28,888 nt of DNA. It comes from RGIG5675 sp050943435. Its GTDB lineage: Bacteria; Bacillota; Clostridia; Oscillospirales; Ruminococcaceae. This document shows, one piece after another, positions 1 to 7,605 of this stretch. The translations under genes were made by a program, and so were the position numbers. The notes under the pieces were generated by a model. It had not been told where the DNA came from. It saw nothing but the letters and a program-made list of their open reading frames with translations, and searched no databases. Numbering within the stretch: position 1 is the stretch's first letter; every line of letters starts with the position of its first letter. The DNA lies in NCBI GenBank assembly GCA_050943435.1, contig JBMNPE010000011.1:1-28888 (forward strand), read 5' to 3'.

Positions 1-602
1 AATCTGCCGCCGTCAAGCGTGTATGCATATTTGGCGTCAAAGGCCTTTACATCGAAATGATCGGGCCCGCGTCCTATCTCCTCATCCGGAGTGAACCCTA
101 TGCGGATCCTTCCGTGCACCGCTTCACCTGCGAGAAGCCTCTCTGCAGCATACATTATGACGGCCGTCCCCGCCTTGTCGTCTGCGCCGAGCAGTGTAGT
201 CCCGTCTGTCACGACGAGGTGCTTCCCCTTGAGCCTTGCAAGGTCAGGGCAGTCCGCGAGGGTGGTGACAATTCCCTTTTCCGGATTCAGCACTACGCTC
301 TCCCCGTTGCACTCGACGACCCTTGCCTTTACGTTCTCGAATGGAACCTCGCGCACGACATCGTTGTGTGCGAGGAAGCCTATCGTGTCTGCGTCCTCGT
401 ATCCCTTGGAAGCGGGTATCGTTCCGAAGACGTATCCGTTTTCGTCCATCGACACGTCCTGCATCCCTATGGATTTCATCTCCTCGGCGAGGGCTCTCCC
501 GAACTCAAGCTGGGACGGAGTCGAGGGGACTGTATCCGAGCTGTCGTCAGAAGCAGTCGGATATTTTGAATATTCTATCAGTCTTTCGTAGGGCTTTTTC
601 AT
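1..602 (-). CDS. pepT: Peptidase T (tripeptide aminopeptidase), N-terminal part; gene runs off the left edge
   Basis: This is a metallopeptidase of the M20 family, which removes the N-terminal residue from tripeptides in the cytosol. About 200 residues are present; the C-terminal part lies outside the window. Visible motifs are FLAHNDVV (metal ligand His and Asp region), GADDKAGTA (bridging Asp region) and TPDEEIGRGPDHFD, the paired Glu and following segment that is very typical of PepT, followed by YTLDGG. The start at 602 (MKKPYERLIEY) matches where PepT proteins normally begin. A purine-rich AGGAAAGG lies 13 nt upstream. An in-frame ATG at 626 would add eight residues and is less likely. 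The family assignment is secure; the tripeptide specificity is inferred from family. Confidence 0.9.
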   Translation of the reverse strand, partial: MKKPYERLIEYSKYPTASDDSSDTVPSTPSQLEFGRALAEEMKSIGMQDVSMDENGYVFGTIPASKGYEDADTIGFLAHNDVVREVPFENVKARVVECNGESVVLNPEKGIVTTLADCPDLARLKGKHLVVTDGTTLLGADDKAGTAVIMYAAERLLAGEAVHGRIRIGFTPDEEIGRGPDHFDVKAFDAKYAYTLDGGR

Positions 603-669
603 ACCGGTTATGCTGCCTTTCCTCATTTATTCGCTAATAATGGCCTCAGCAGTGAGGCCTGCAATTAAG

Positions 670-698
670 ATTGTACCCCAGAAAGGTCCCGCGTTAAA
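670..698 (-). promoter_or_regulatory. Candidate promoter of pepT
   Basis: On the minus strand, TTTAAC (693-698) and TACAAT (670-675) are separated by 17 nt. The -10 matches the consensus in five of six positions but the -35 is weak. Transcription would start near 663. A perfect 7-bp hairpin (GGCCTCA/TGAGGCC, 642-659) would then lie in the leader upstream of the ribosome site. Confidence 0.4.
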
Positions 699-711
699 CA
701 CCCGGGACTCA

Positions 712-740
712 GCAAAATGCCCGGGCGGGATGCGCCCGGG
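712..740 (-). terminator. Rho-independent terminator of tRNA-Leu
   Basis: A perfect 8-bp stem CCCGGGCG/CGCCCGGG (720-727 with 733-740, 5-nt loop) lies 14 nt beyond the 3' end of the tRNA. On the minus strand it is followed by CATTTTGC, a short U tract. Confidence 0.75.
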
Positions 741-754
741 TCATCTCGATATTG

Positions 755-837
755 TGGTGCGGGTGACAGGACTTGAACCTGCACAGTTGCCTACTAGATC
801 CTAAGTCTAGCGCGTCTGCCAATTCCGCCACACCCGC
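755..837 (-). tRNA. tRNA-Leu (anticodon TAG)
   Basis: This is an 83-nt class II tRNA. The acceptor stem is GCGGGTG (831-837) paired with CACCCGC (759-765), followed by discriminator A and an encoded CCA (755-757). The anticodon loop CTTAGGA carries TAG, decoding CUN leucine codons. The T-arm contains GGTTCAAGTCC and the D-arm TGGCGGAATTGGCAGACG, typical of tRNA-Leu. It has its own promoter and terminator, so it is a single-gene unit. Confidence 0.95.
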
Positions 838-853
838 ATGCCGGATGTTCATA

Positions 854-882
854 ATTATATTGTCTCGGAATATCAAAATCAA
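854..882 (-). promoter_or_regulatory. Promoter of tRNA-Leu
   Basis: On the minus strand TTGATT (877-882) and a perfect TATAAT (854-859) are 17 nt apart, ending 16 nt before the mature tRNA 5' end. This is standard sigma-70/SigA geometry. It is divergent from the promoter at 915-944. Confidence 0.75.
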
Positions 883-914
883 TCTGAGAGAAATCTGCAT
901 GCTTCCTGCAAATT

Positions 915-944
915 TTCACAATATTAACAAACATGCTGTATAAT
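915..944 (+). promoter_or_regulatory. Promoter of the rhomboid-like gene
   Basis: TTCACA (915-920) and a perfect TATAAT (939-944) are separated by 18 nt. Transcription should begin near 951. The upstream in-frame ATG at 933 lies inside this promoter and so cannot be the translation start of transcripts made here; the start at 984 is preferred. Confidence 0.65.
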
Positions 945-983
945 TGGCAGGACACAAACAGAAAGGCTGCTCACAAAAAAGAA

Positions 984-1625
984 ATGAAGGATTTTGTCTA
1001 CAGACTCCAGATTAAAATGCACGGCAGGTGCATTCACGACCTCATGAAGTACATCGTGATAGCCCAGGCCACGGTATTCTTCCTCGACCTCTGCTTCACG
1101 TCCTACAACTTCATAAGCTATCTGACTCTCGACTTTTCCATGGTGCTCAAGGGACAGGTGTGGAGGCTCATCACATTCCTGTTTGTCCCTCCCGAGACCT
1201 CGATCATATTCATTCTGTTCGCTCTGTATTTCTACTACATAATCGGCACTTCTCTAGCAAACGAATGGGGCGACTTCACATTTGACTTCTACTATCTGCT
1301 GGGGACCATAGGATGCATAATCGCATCGGCCATCACAGGCTACTCATCGAACATATACCTCAACATGTCCCTCTTCTTTGCGTTTGCAGTCCTCTACCCC
1401 GATTTCAGGGTACTGCTGTTCTTCTTCATACCGATCAAGGTAAAATGGCTGGCAGTCATAGACGCCGCATTCTATATCATTTCCCTGATCCTCGGACCCG
1501 GGAGCGTCAGGGTCCAGATACTCTTCTCCCTCCTCAACTTCTTCCTCTTCTTCTGGAAGGACATGTACCTCTCCATCAAGCAGGCAATCTATGTGCAGAA
1601 AAACAGGAGAAGGTGGAAGCAGTAG
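984..1625 (+). CDS. Rhomboid/derlin-like polytopic membrane protein, probably non-proteolytic
   Basis: A 213-residue protein with about six hydrophobic segments. The motif GQVWRLITFLFVPP (around residues 58-70) corresponds to the WR loop conserved in rhomboids and derlins. The expected GxSG serine of the fourth helix is absent: the corresponding segment reads YLNMSLFFAFAVLYP. The late helix where rhomboids carry the catalytic His reads LLNFFLFFWKDMYL and has none. This suggests a derlin-like pseudoprotease, a type common in clostridia and often labelled rhomboid protease. Start: the ATG at 933 sits within the promoter, so 984 (MKDFVYRL) is chosen; ATG 1018 is an alternative. It is monocistronic, with a terminator overlapping the end of the convergent neighbour. 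The function is unknown. Confidence 0.7.
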   Translation: MKDFVYRLQIKMHGRCIHDLMKYIVIAQATVFFLDLCFTSYNFISYLTLDFSMVLKGQVWRLITFLFVPPETSIIFILFALYFYYIIGTSLANEWGDFTFDFYYLLGTIGCIIASAITGYSSNIYLNMSLFFAFAVLYPDFRVLLFFFIPIKVKWLAVIDAAFYIISLILGPGSVRVQILFSLLNFFLFFWKDMYLSIKQAIYVQKNRRRWKQ

Positions 1626-1671
1626 CTTCCGGCCTTCCCCCGTGCCTATTGCCCACGATATGAGTTTTTCC

Positions 1672-1701
1672 GGGCCCGCTGCTGCGGGTCTTATTTATTT
1701 T
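1672..1701 (+). terminator. Terminator of the rhomboid-like gene
   Basis: The hairpin CCCGC-TGCT-GCGGG (1675-1688), extendable by G-U and G-C pairs, is followed by TCTTATTTATTTT on the plus strand. It overlaps the stop codon of the convergent minus-strand gene. On the minus strand it has no U tract. Confidence 0.6.
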
Positions 1702-2209
1702 CCGAGGTTCCCTGGGACTGGTTCTTGGACTGTGCCGCGCTGTTGGCATCCACGACCTTCTGGGCCTCTTCGAGCTGCTTCTGCTGCTGTTTCTGAGCCC
1801 TTACGCGCTTTATGGATATCCTGACTCCTTCGCATACAGCTCCTATTACCGCCCCGGCGATCAGGCAGATGATGTACCACTTGCCCGTGGTGGTGCTGAC
1901 ATAGCCGTCAGAAGCCTTCTGCACTGCGACATCGGCTATAGACCCTCCTATTCCGGAGAGCAGGAACAGACTGCCGAACCACTTCATGTTGAAAGCTATA
2001 GGAACTGCCCCGACCGCGCCGAGGATGAGCACTATGAAGACTACGAACTTTGTGCCGGGCATGTGCCCTTTCGAGAAATAGTAGATGAGCAGCATGGCAG
2101 CCACGTACACTGCCATGGCTATAAAGGCAAACAATATGTTCTTTGCAGTCTTCTTGAATGCAGACGGCTGCTTTTTCTTTCCCTGATCGGGTTCCTTTTT
2201 CCCGGCCAT
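1691..2209 (-). CDS. Small four-helix membrane protein of unknown function
   Basis: A 172-residue protein: a Lys-rich cytosolic N-terminus (MAGKKEPDQGKKK), four hydrophobic segments (roughly residues 20-43, 50-68, 72-92 and 110-130), and a Gln/Lys/Ser-rich charged C-terminal tail (QKQQQKQLEEAQK) likely to be helical and cytosolic. I recognise no family. The start at 2209 is chosen because GGAGGGGG lies about 10 nt upstream. A longer frame back to 2422 would run into the preceding gene. It follows the PLP-enzyme gene by 23 nt and is probably the last gene of the murD transcript. Any link to wall synthesis is only positional. Confidence 0.7.
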   Translation of the reverse strand: MAGKKEPDQGKKKQPSAFKKTAKNILFAFIAMAVYVAAMLLIYYFSKGHMPGTKFVVFIVLILGAVGAVPIAFNMKWFGSLFLLSGIGGSIADVAVQKASDGYVSTTTGKWYIICLIAGAVIGAVCEGVRISIKRVRAQKQQQKQLEEAQKVVDANSAAQSKNQSQGTSENK

Positions 2210-2232
2210 AACCTTATCCCCCTCCGGATTCC

Positions 2233-3477
2233 TCATTTTCTGCCGATGGCTGCTGCAGTCTTGAGAAGTGCATATCTCGAGCACGCGAACGACGTCCCGC
2301 CCTGCAGGTAGACCGCGTACGGCTCCCTCAGAGGGGCATCGCACGAAAGCTCGATCGACGACCCCAGGACAAATGACCCGGAAGCCATTATGACCCTGCT
2401 GTCGTATCCCGGCATATCCCACGGCTCAGGAACCGCCGCCGAATCGACAAAACTATTATACTGCACCTCGCGGCAGAATTTTATAAGCTTTTCCTCGCTC
2501 CCGAGCTTTATAACCGTAGTGATGTCCGGCCTTTCTCCGTCATACGACGGGTTGCATTCATATCCGAGAAGCCCGAACAGGGCGGACGCGTAGATTCCTG
2601 TCCTGAGGGCAATGCAGACGATGCCCGGTGCCCTTGAAAGCCCTATGAACGTGTCCCTGTGTCCTGCAGGCCAGCATCCGAGCTCCCTGCCGGTTCCCGG
2701 GGCGGTGAGCCTGTCTGCGCACTTTTCAACAAGGTCTTTTCTTCCCGCTATATATCCCCCGGTAGGGGCTACAGCCCCGCCAGGGTTCTTTATCATGGAC
2801 CCCACAATCAGGTCCGCACCGTGGGAGAGGGGTTCATCCGGCCCGCAGAATTCCCCGTAGCAGTTGTCAACAATTATGTCTGCCCTGCTTCCTGATTTCC
2901 TGACTGCATCAGTTATCCTTTCTATGTCAGTGCAGGAAAGAGCCTTTCTGTCAGGGTCGTAGCCGTGTGACCTCTGTATGAACACCACGTCGGCCTCAGG
3001 AGCAGCCTTTGTTATCCCGTCGATGTCAGGGCTGCCGTCGGGGAGAAGAGGCACCGAGCTGTAGACTGCCCCGTAGTCCTGGATCGATCCGGGGCCCCTC
3101 ATGACAGGCATCAGGGTGTCGTATGGGTCCCCCGTGGCGCTCAAAAACCTGGTTCCGCTTCTCACGAGCCCGAATATCGCAACAGTCAGGGCATGCGTCC
3201 CGCTCATGAACTGCTCCCTGCAGAGGGCATCCTCGGCACCCACAATCCTGGCGAACAGCTCGTCCAGCTTGTCCCTGCCTATGTCGCCGTAGCCGTATCC
3301 GGTGGATCCCGAAAGGTGCTCCGCGCCGACTGCAGTGCTCCTGAAGGCATTGAGGACCTTTACCGCGTTGTAGTCCGATATCTCCTCTGCCTTTTTCATT
3401 GCAGGGGCTGCGAGTTCCATGGCCTTTCTGTCGAGTTCCCTCAATTCAGCGTCGAATTCCGAAAGAAAATCAATCAT
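2233..3477 (-). CDS. PLP-dependent enzyme, aluminium-resistance / methionine gamma-lyase-like family (YnbB type)
   Basis: A 414-residue fold-type I PLP enzyme of the COG4100 group, annotated as methionine gamma-lyase family or aluminium resistance protein. The presumed Schiff-base lysine is K230 in GSMIKNPGG. D204 in IIVDNCYGEF would contact the pyridine nitrogen. The phosphate-binding segment includes MSGTHALTVA (residues 91-100). An N-terminal STGYGYGD segment is characteristic of this group. The length is normal. The real substrate is not established; Cys/Met-type beta- or gamma-elimination is inferred from relatives. The ATG overlaps the murD stop by 4 nt (ATGA), implying translational coupling and co-expression with peptidoglycan synthesis. 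Confidence 0.88.
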   Translation of the reverse strand: MIDFLSEFDAELRELDRKAMELAAPAMKKAEEISDYNAVKVLNAFRSTAVGAEHLSGSTGYGYGDIGRDKLDELFARIVGAEDALCREQFMSGTHALTVAIFGLVRSGTRFLSATGDPYDTLMPVMRGPGSIQDYGAVYSSVPLLPDGSPDIDGITKAAPEADVVFIQRSHGYDPDRKALSCTDIERITDAVRKSGSRADIIVDNCYGEFCGPDEPLSHGADLIVGSMIKNPGGAVAPTGGYIAGRKDLVEKCADRLTAPGTGRELGCWPAGHRDTFIGLSRAPGIVCIALRTGIYASALFGLLGYECNPSYDGERPDITTVIKLGSEEKLIKFCREVQYNSFVDSAAVPEPWDMPGYDSRVIMASGSFVLGSSIELSCDAPLREPYAVYLQGGTSFACSRYALLKTAAAIGRK

Positions 3478-4865
3478 AGCTTGTTTACCAGCTCCTTGAA
3501 GTATTCACCGCGCTCCTCAAAATTCCTGAACATGTCAAAGCTCGCGGATGCGGGAGACAGCATCACGACATCGCCGCTTGAGGCCCTGCCGCGGGCCGTG
3601 CCAACGGCTTCTTCCAGTGATCCGCACCTGATTATTTCTGGGGCAGTCTTTCCGGTGCGGGAAGCTTCCTCCGTGACCGCTTTCTCAATTTTGTCCGCCG
3701 TGGCACCTATCAGAATCAGGCATTTCACGTGATCGAGGATGTGCGGTGCAAGGGGCCCGTATTCGAGGTTCTTGTCGTATCCGCCAGCTATGAGAATTAT
3801 CTTGCTGTCGAAGGATTTTAGCCCTGCAACCGTCCTCGACGGAGTGGTGGCTATGGAGTCGTTGTAATACCTGACCCCGTCAATCTCCCTCACGAGTTCT
3901 ATCCTGTGCTCTACTCCTGCAAACGACGACAGCACAGATCTCTGGGCCTCTGGTTCCGCAATTCCCTGGGTTGCTGCCACTGCCGCAGCGGCGTTGAGCC
4001 TGTTGTGGTCCCCGGGCAGCTTCATCCTGGAAGAGAGTATTATTTCAGTCTCCTTCCCGCCTGAAGCAGAGATTATCCTCATCCCGTCAAAATACGCCCC
4101 GTCGGGGCATCTGTTCCTCCCGAAGAAACGGAGTTTCCCGCGCACGCAGGGCTCCATCCATTCCCTTACAGTCGGGTCGTCGAAGAGGACGGCAATGCCT
4201 GAAGACTTCTGGTGGGACAGGATGTTCGTCTTTGCCCCGTAATATTCTGCCAGGTCCCTGTGGTGGTCGAGGTGGTTGGGAGAGAGGTTTGTGACTACAG
4301 CGATGTCGGGGCTGGTCTTCATCGAGATGAGCTGGAAGCTCGAGAGCTCCACCACTGCAATGTCTTCCGGTTCTATGCTGTCTATTCTCTGGAGAAGGGT
4401 CGTGCCGATGTTCCCTCCGAGATGCACCTTCTTCCCTGCCGCTTCGAGCATTTTCGCTATCAGCGTTGTCGTGGTGGTCTTGCCGTCGGAGCCTGTAACC
4501 CCGATCGTCCTGCACCTGCAAAGGTCAAAGATTTTCTCTATTTCCGAAGTGAATTCCACCCCGTCTGCGGCTGCCTTCTGGATCTCGGGCTTGTTCCAGT
4601 CTATCCCAGGTGTCCTGAAAATGAGGTCCGCATCGGAGAGCCCCTCGAGGTATGAATCACCCAGTACGAGCTTCACCCCGAGATTCCTGAGCCTTGATAT
4701 AGTATCGGGATCGAATCTGTCCTCGGTCCTCATGTCCCTGAGTTCCGTGTCTGCCCCGGCACGGGCTGCCAGCTCGACAAGGCCTGCATTGCTCTTGCCC
4801 CAGCCAAGGAACATGACTTTCTTTCCCTTCAGGGTGGAAAACCAGTTTTCAAGATAACTTTCCAT
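3474..4865 (-). CDS. murD: UDP-N-acetylmuramoyl-L-alanine--D-glutamate ligase
   Basis: MurD adds D-glutamate to UDP-MurNAc-L-Ala in cytosolic peptidoglycan precursor synthesis. The protein is 463 residues, normal for MurD. An N-terminal Rossmann-like domain begins VMFLGWGKSNAG and contains FRTPGID. The ATP-binding P-loop GVTGSDGKTTTTT is at residues 122-134. GGNIG and ELSSFQL follow, then the Mur-ligase signature NLSPNHLDHH. The C-terminal domain has HRIELV, YNDSIATTP and SPASASFDMF, all diagnostic of MurD. Start at 4865; the ribosome site is weak (GGTG about 9 nt upstream). It is usually found in a dcw cluster; here it stands apart, followed by the overlapping PLP-enzyme gene. Confidence 0.97.
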   Translation of the reverse strand: MESYLENWFSTLKGKKVMFLGWGKSNAGLVELAARAGADTELRDMRTEDRFDPDTISRLRNLGVKLVLGDSYLEGLSDADLIFRTPGIDWNKPEIQKAAADGVEFTSEIEKIFDLCRCRTIGVTGSDGKTTTTTLIAKMLEAAGKKVHLGGNIGTTLLQRIDSIEPEDIAVVELSSFQLISMKTSPDIAVVTNLSPNHLDHHRDLAEYYGAKTNILSHQKSSGIAVLFDDPTVREWMEPCVRGKLRFFGRNRCPDGAYFDGMRIISASGGKETEIILSSRMKLPGDHNRLNAAAAVAATQGIAEPEAQRSVLSSFAGVEHRIELVREIDGVRYYNDSIATTPSRTVAGLKSFDSKIILIAGGYDKNLEYGPLAPHILDHVKCLILIGATADKIEKAVTEEASRTGKTAPEIIRCGSLEEAVGTARGRASSGDVVMLSPASASFDMFRNFEERGEYFKELVNKL

Positions 4866-4890
4866 CAGATTGCACCAGCATTACAAAAGA

Positions 4891-4918
4891 AGTATAGTTA
4901 TTTCCGTGCTTTTGGAAA
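4891..4918 (-). promoter_or_regulatory. Candidate promoter of murD
   Basis: On the minus strand TTTCCA (4913-4918) and TATACT (4891-4896) are 16 nt apart. The same hexamer pair occurs upstream of rlmB with 17-nt spacing. The leader would be about 20 nt. I saw no convincing plus-strand promoter for asnA in the same 124-nt divergent gap. Confidence 0.5.
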
Positions 4919-4989
4919 TCCATTGCGGATTCCGTGACATTGTACATCATATGCGGCCAAAAGACTAACTTAAAGCTAGGAGCTGCACC

Positions 4990-6000
4990 ATGGACAGAGA
5001 TCTCATACTTCCGGACGGCTATAAAAGCGTCCTCGACGTGAGAAAGACCCAGCTTGCCATAAAGCTGGCAAAGGACACCTTCGAGAGGAAGCTCGCAGGC
5101 AAGCTCAATCTCACAAGGGTTTCGGCACCGATGTTCGTGAGGCCTGAGACAGGGCTCAACGACAACCTCAACGGCGTCGAGAGGCCCGTTTCGTTCGACA
5201 TTCCCGCCACCGGGTATTCTGTGGAAGTGGTCCAGTCGCTGGCCAAATGGAAGAGGTTTGCCCTGAGGGAATACGGCTTCGGAATACACGAAGGGCTCTA
5301 CACCGACATGAACGCCATCAGGAGGGATGAGGAGCTCGACAATCTCCATTCGGTCTACGTCGACCAGTGGGACTGGGAGCTCGTTATCACCAGGGACGAC
5401 AGGAACATCGGTTTTAAAAAAAACACAGTCGTGGGAATCTGTGCCGCACTCGCAGAAACTGAGGCGGTGCTCTGCGGCTCATTCCCGGAGCTCGGGGCTC
5501 CGGAATCAAGGACTCCCGTGTTCATAACCTCAGAAGATCTGCTCGAGAGATACCCGGACAGAAGCCCGAAGGAGCGCGAGGACCTCATCTGCAGAGAATA
5601 CGGGACGGTCTTCATAATCGGAATAGGAGCACCTCTTTCAAACGGCGTTCCGCACGACGGAAGGGCTCCCGACTACGACGACTGGAGCCTCAACGGCGAC
5701 CTCCTCGTATGGTACCCGACCCTCGGGAGGTCTGTGGAGCTGTCGAGCATGGGCATAAGAGTTGACGCGGAATCACTGGAAAGGCAGCTTGCTGCCGCCG
5801 GATGCGAGGAGAGGAAGAACCTCAAATTCCACAGGGACCTACTCGCAGGGCAGCTTCCGCTCACGATCGGAGGCGGTATCGGCCAGTCGAGGCTGTGCAT
5901 GGTCCTTCTCAAAAAGGCACATATCGGCGAAGTCCAGAGCTCCGTGTGGAGCGATTCCATGAGAATAGAGTGCATGGAGAGCGGCATAGAGCTTCTCTGA
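4990..6000 (+). CDS. asnA: Aspartate--ammonia ligase (asparagine synthetase A)
   Basis: This enzyme makes asparagine from aspartate, ammonia and ATP in the cytosol and is related to class II aminoacyl-tRNA synthetases. The protein is 336 residues (family about 330). Diagnostic segments are LTRVSAPMFV, GLNDNLNGVERPV, EVVQSLAKWKRFAL, GLYTDMNAIRRDE, SVYVDQWDWE and, near the end, GGGIGQSRLCM, the ATP-binding motif 3. It starts at 4990, preceded by AGGAG with 7-nt spacing. It is monocistronic and ends in a long hairpin facing the xpaC-like gene. No T-box or other riboswitch fits in the short upstream gap. Confidence 0.97.
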   Translation: MDRDLILPDGYKSVLDVRKTQLAIKLAKDTFERKLAGKLNLTRVSAPMFVRPETGLNDNLNGVERPVSFDIPATGYSVEVVQSLAKWKRFALREYGFGIHEGLYTDMNAIRRDEELDNLHSVYVDQWDWELVITRDDRNIGFKKNTVVGICAALAETEAVLCGSFPELGAPESRTPVFITSEDLLERYPDRSPKEREDLICREYGTVFIIGIGAPLSNGVPHDGRAPDYDDWSLNGDLLVWYPTLGRSVELSSMGIRVDAESLERQLAAAGCEERKNLKFHRDLLAGQLPLTIGGGIGQSRLCMVLLKKAHIGEVQSSVWSDSMRIECMESGIELL

Positions 6001-6014
6001 AGACATCGTGACAT

Positions 6015-6049
6015 AAAGGGATCCGGAATCGATGATTCCGGATCCCTTT
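6015..6049. terminator. Long bidirectional hairpin between asnA and the XpaC-family gene
   Basis: A perfect 16-bp inverted repeat (6015-6030 with 6034-6049) with a 3-nt loop separates two convergent genes. The arms begin AAAGGG and end CCCTTT, so either transcript would end in a short U run. The U tracts are weak but the stem is very strong. Confidence 0.75.
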
Positions 6050-6067
6050 CATAATACCTGAAGTGTA

Positions 6068-7486
6068 TCAGTGGGAGCCGTCGGCCCTGAGCTCGTTCTC
6101 GCTTTCCGTGAAGCCGTCCCTCTTCATCATGCTCTCGAGTGCGCTTATGTCCCCTGCGACATCTATGGCGTCGCTCTGGTAGAGCGCGTCGAGCTGCTTT
6201 TCGAAGCCGACGATCAGCGTGTCGGTAATGTGCTCTATCTGGCTCTTTGTGTCGGCAATGTTCTTGCTGTCGTTCTCGGGCTCGTCCTCTATCTTGGAAT
6301 ACGTGTTGAGGAGCTTGAGGGTTGTGGGAAGGTAGAAGTTCATGAATGTGCTTATCTGGCTTCTCTTCCTCGGTTCGTCCTGCACTTTCCTGAATATTGC
6401 CTCGGTTATCTCCTGGATCCTGTCGATCTTCTTCGACATTTTCTCGTCTTTGATCTTCTTGTTTGCGTCGCTTATCTGATAGATGAGCTTCTGGTACTCG
6501 TCGGCCTTTGCCCTCTCGGCTGCGGTCTCCCGCGCCTTGGCGTCATCGGCCTCCTTGGCCATGTACCTCTCGCTGGCAGCCCTGTTCATGAAGAGGATTC
6601 CCCTGGATTCGTCGACAAATGCCTCCCTGCCGAAGCAGCCCTTGTCGCACATGTACTCGACGTCCCTGAGGGTCTGGTCGTATTTCTTGCCGACGGCATC
6701 GGCCATCGGTCCTATCTCGACGCAGTCGTCGGTGCCCACCATCGTGAACAGCCTTGAGGCCCTCTTTTTCTTGTTGATGCGGTTCACCCCGAGCCCTGTC
6801 AGCAGGCCTCCGATGCCGAGAGCCACCAGGGTCGAGGAAAGCCCGTAAGTGCCGTAACCTGCAAGTGCTGCTGCAATGATATTTATCAGTTCCATGACGC
6901 CGCCGAGCAGTATCATGGAGCCTATTACAGCGAGCACAACGCCGACAGTGCCTATGGATTTCAGGGCCTTGAGCCTGCGGTTGATTTCGGTGTTAGTCCC
7001 CTGTCCGGAAGCTGCTGCGGATTTGGCAGCGGCATTGAACTGCTGCTGCTCCTGGGCCTGCCTCTGCTGTGTCTGGACGCTCTTCTGGCCTTTCGGGGCG
7101 TTGGCATTGCGCAGGCCCTTCAGCAATGCGGCCCATATGTCGATGCCGCAGAATTTGAGTATGAGGCATACAATCCCGAAGGCAGGAACCACTGCCATCA
7201 GGGTGATGTTGATGACCCAGCTGATCATCTCGATGGTGCTGTCGGACTGGGATTTATTCCTGTTGGACCCGCGGTTATAGGAGTACCTGCTGCCGTTTCC
7301 CTGATATGAACCCGAATACTGCGGGTTGCTGTAGACCCGGCTGGGACCCTGCTGCGTCCCGGAGGAAGCTTTCTGGCCAGCATTTCCGCTGCCGGAAGCC
7401 TGCTGCTTCTGCTCCTGGGCACTTGAGGTATGGTACTCGCCGTTTGAATTCCAAACTATTTTGTTGTCAGAATCCTGATTGTCCAT
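6068..7486 (-). CDS. XpaC-family (5-bromo-4-chloroindolyl phosphate hydrolysis family) membrane protein
   Basis: A 472-residue protein. Residues 1-80 are Ser/Gln/Gly/Asn-rich and probably disordered. A hydrophobic segment is at about 87-111, then a Gln/Ala-rich linker (132-160) and further hydrophobic segments at about 178-234. The C-terminal cytosolic domain (240-472) is helical and charged, and contains FMNFYLPTTLKLLNTYSKIE, the hallmark of the XpaC/Halogen_Hydrol family. The family name reflects an old phenotype; the biochemical role is not known. Members often sit beside telA (toxic-anion resistance), which is absent here. An in-frame TAA directly precedes the ATG at 7486, fixing the upstream limit. 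The nearest SD (GGAGG) is unusually far, about 14 nt, with CTCC between it and the start. Confidence 0.82.
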   Translation of the reverse strand: MDNQDSDNKIVWNSNGEYHTSSAQEQKQQASGSGNAGQKASSGTQQGPSRVYSNPQYSGSYQGNGSRYSYNRGSNRNKSQSDSTIEMISWVINITLMAVVPAFGIVCLILKFCGIDIWAALLKGLRNANAPKGQKSVQTQQRQAQEQQQFNAAAKSAAASGQGTNTEINRRLKALKSIGTVGVVLAVIGSMILLGGVMELINIIAAALAGYGTYGLSSTLVALGIGGLLTGLGVNRINKKKRASRLFTMVGTDDCVEIGPMADAVGKKYDQTLRDVEYMCDKGCFGREAFVDESRGILFMNRAASERYMAKEADDAKARETAAERAKADEYQKLIYQISDANKKIKDEKMSKKIDRIQEITEAIFRKVQDEPRKRSQISTFMNFYLPTTLKLLNTYSKIEDEPENDSKNIADTKSQIEHITDTLIVGFEKQLDALYQSDAIDVAGDISALESMMKRDGFTESENELRADGSH

Positions 7487-7540
7487 TTAATGTGGAGATG
7501 CCTCCGATTTATGAGCTGCAGAGAACCCTGCAGTCAATAA

Positions 7541-7569
7541 ATTATATATTATCAGAAGGTTTAAATAAA
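7541..7569 (-). promoter_or_regulatory. Candidate promoter of the XpaC-family gene
   Basis: A perfect TATAAT (7541-7546) is preceded at 17 nt by a poor TTTATT (7564-7569) on the minus strand. A second option uses TTGACT (7532-7537) with an AT-rich -10 further downstream. The leader contains the hairpin CTGCAG...CTGCAG (7518-7533). Confidence 0.4.
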
Positions 7570-7605
7570 ATCTCAACAGATATGTAAATTTTATAAGGGT
7601 TAAAT

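Noticed and set aside
57..591. Overlapping plus-strand frames of 166-170 codons
   Set aside because: They are antisense to pepT, whose metal-binding motifs read clearly on the minus strand.
709..900. Minus-strand frame of 63 codons near the left end
   Set aside because: It reads through the tRNA-Leu gene and its terminator.
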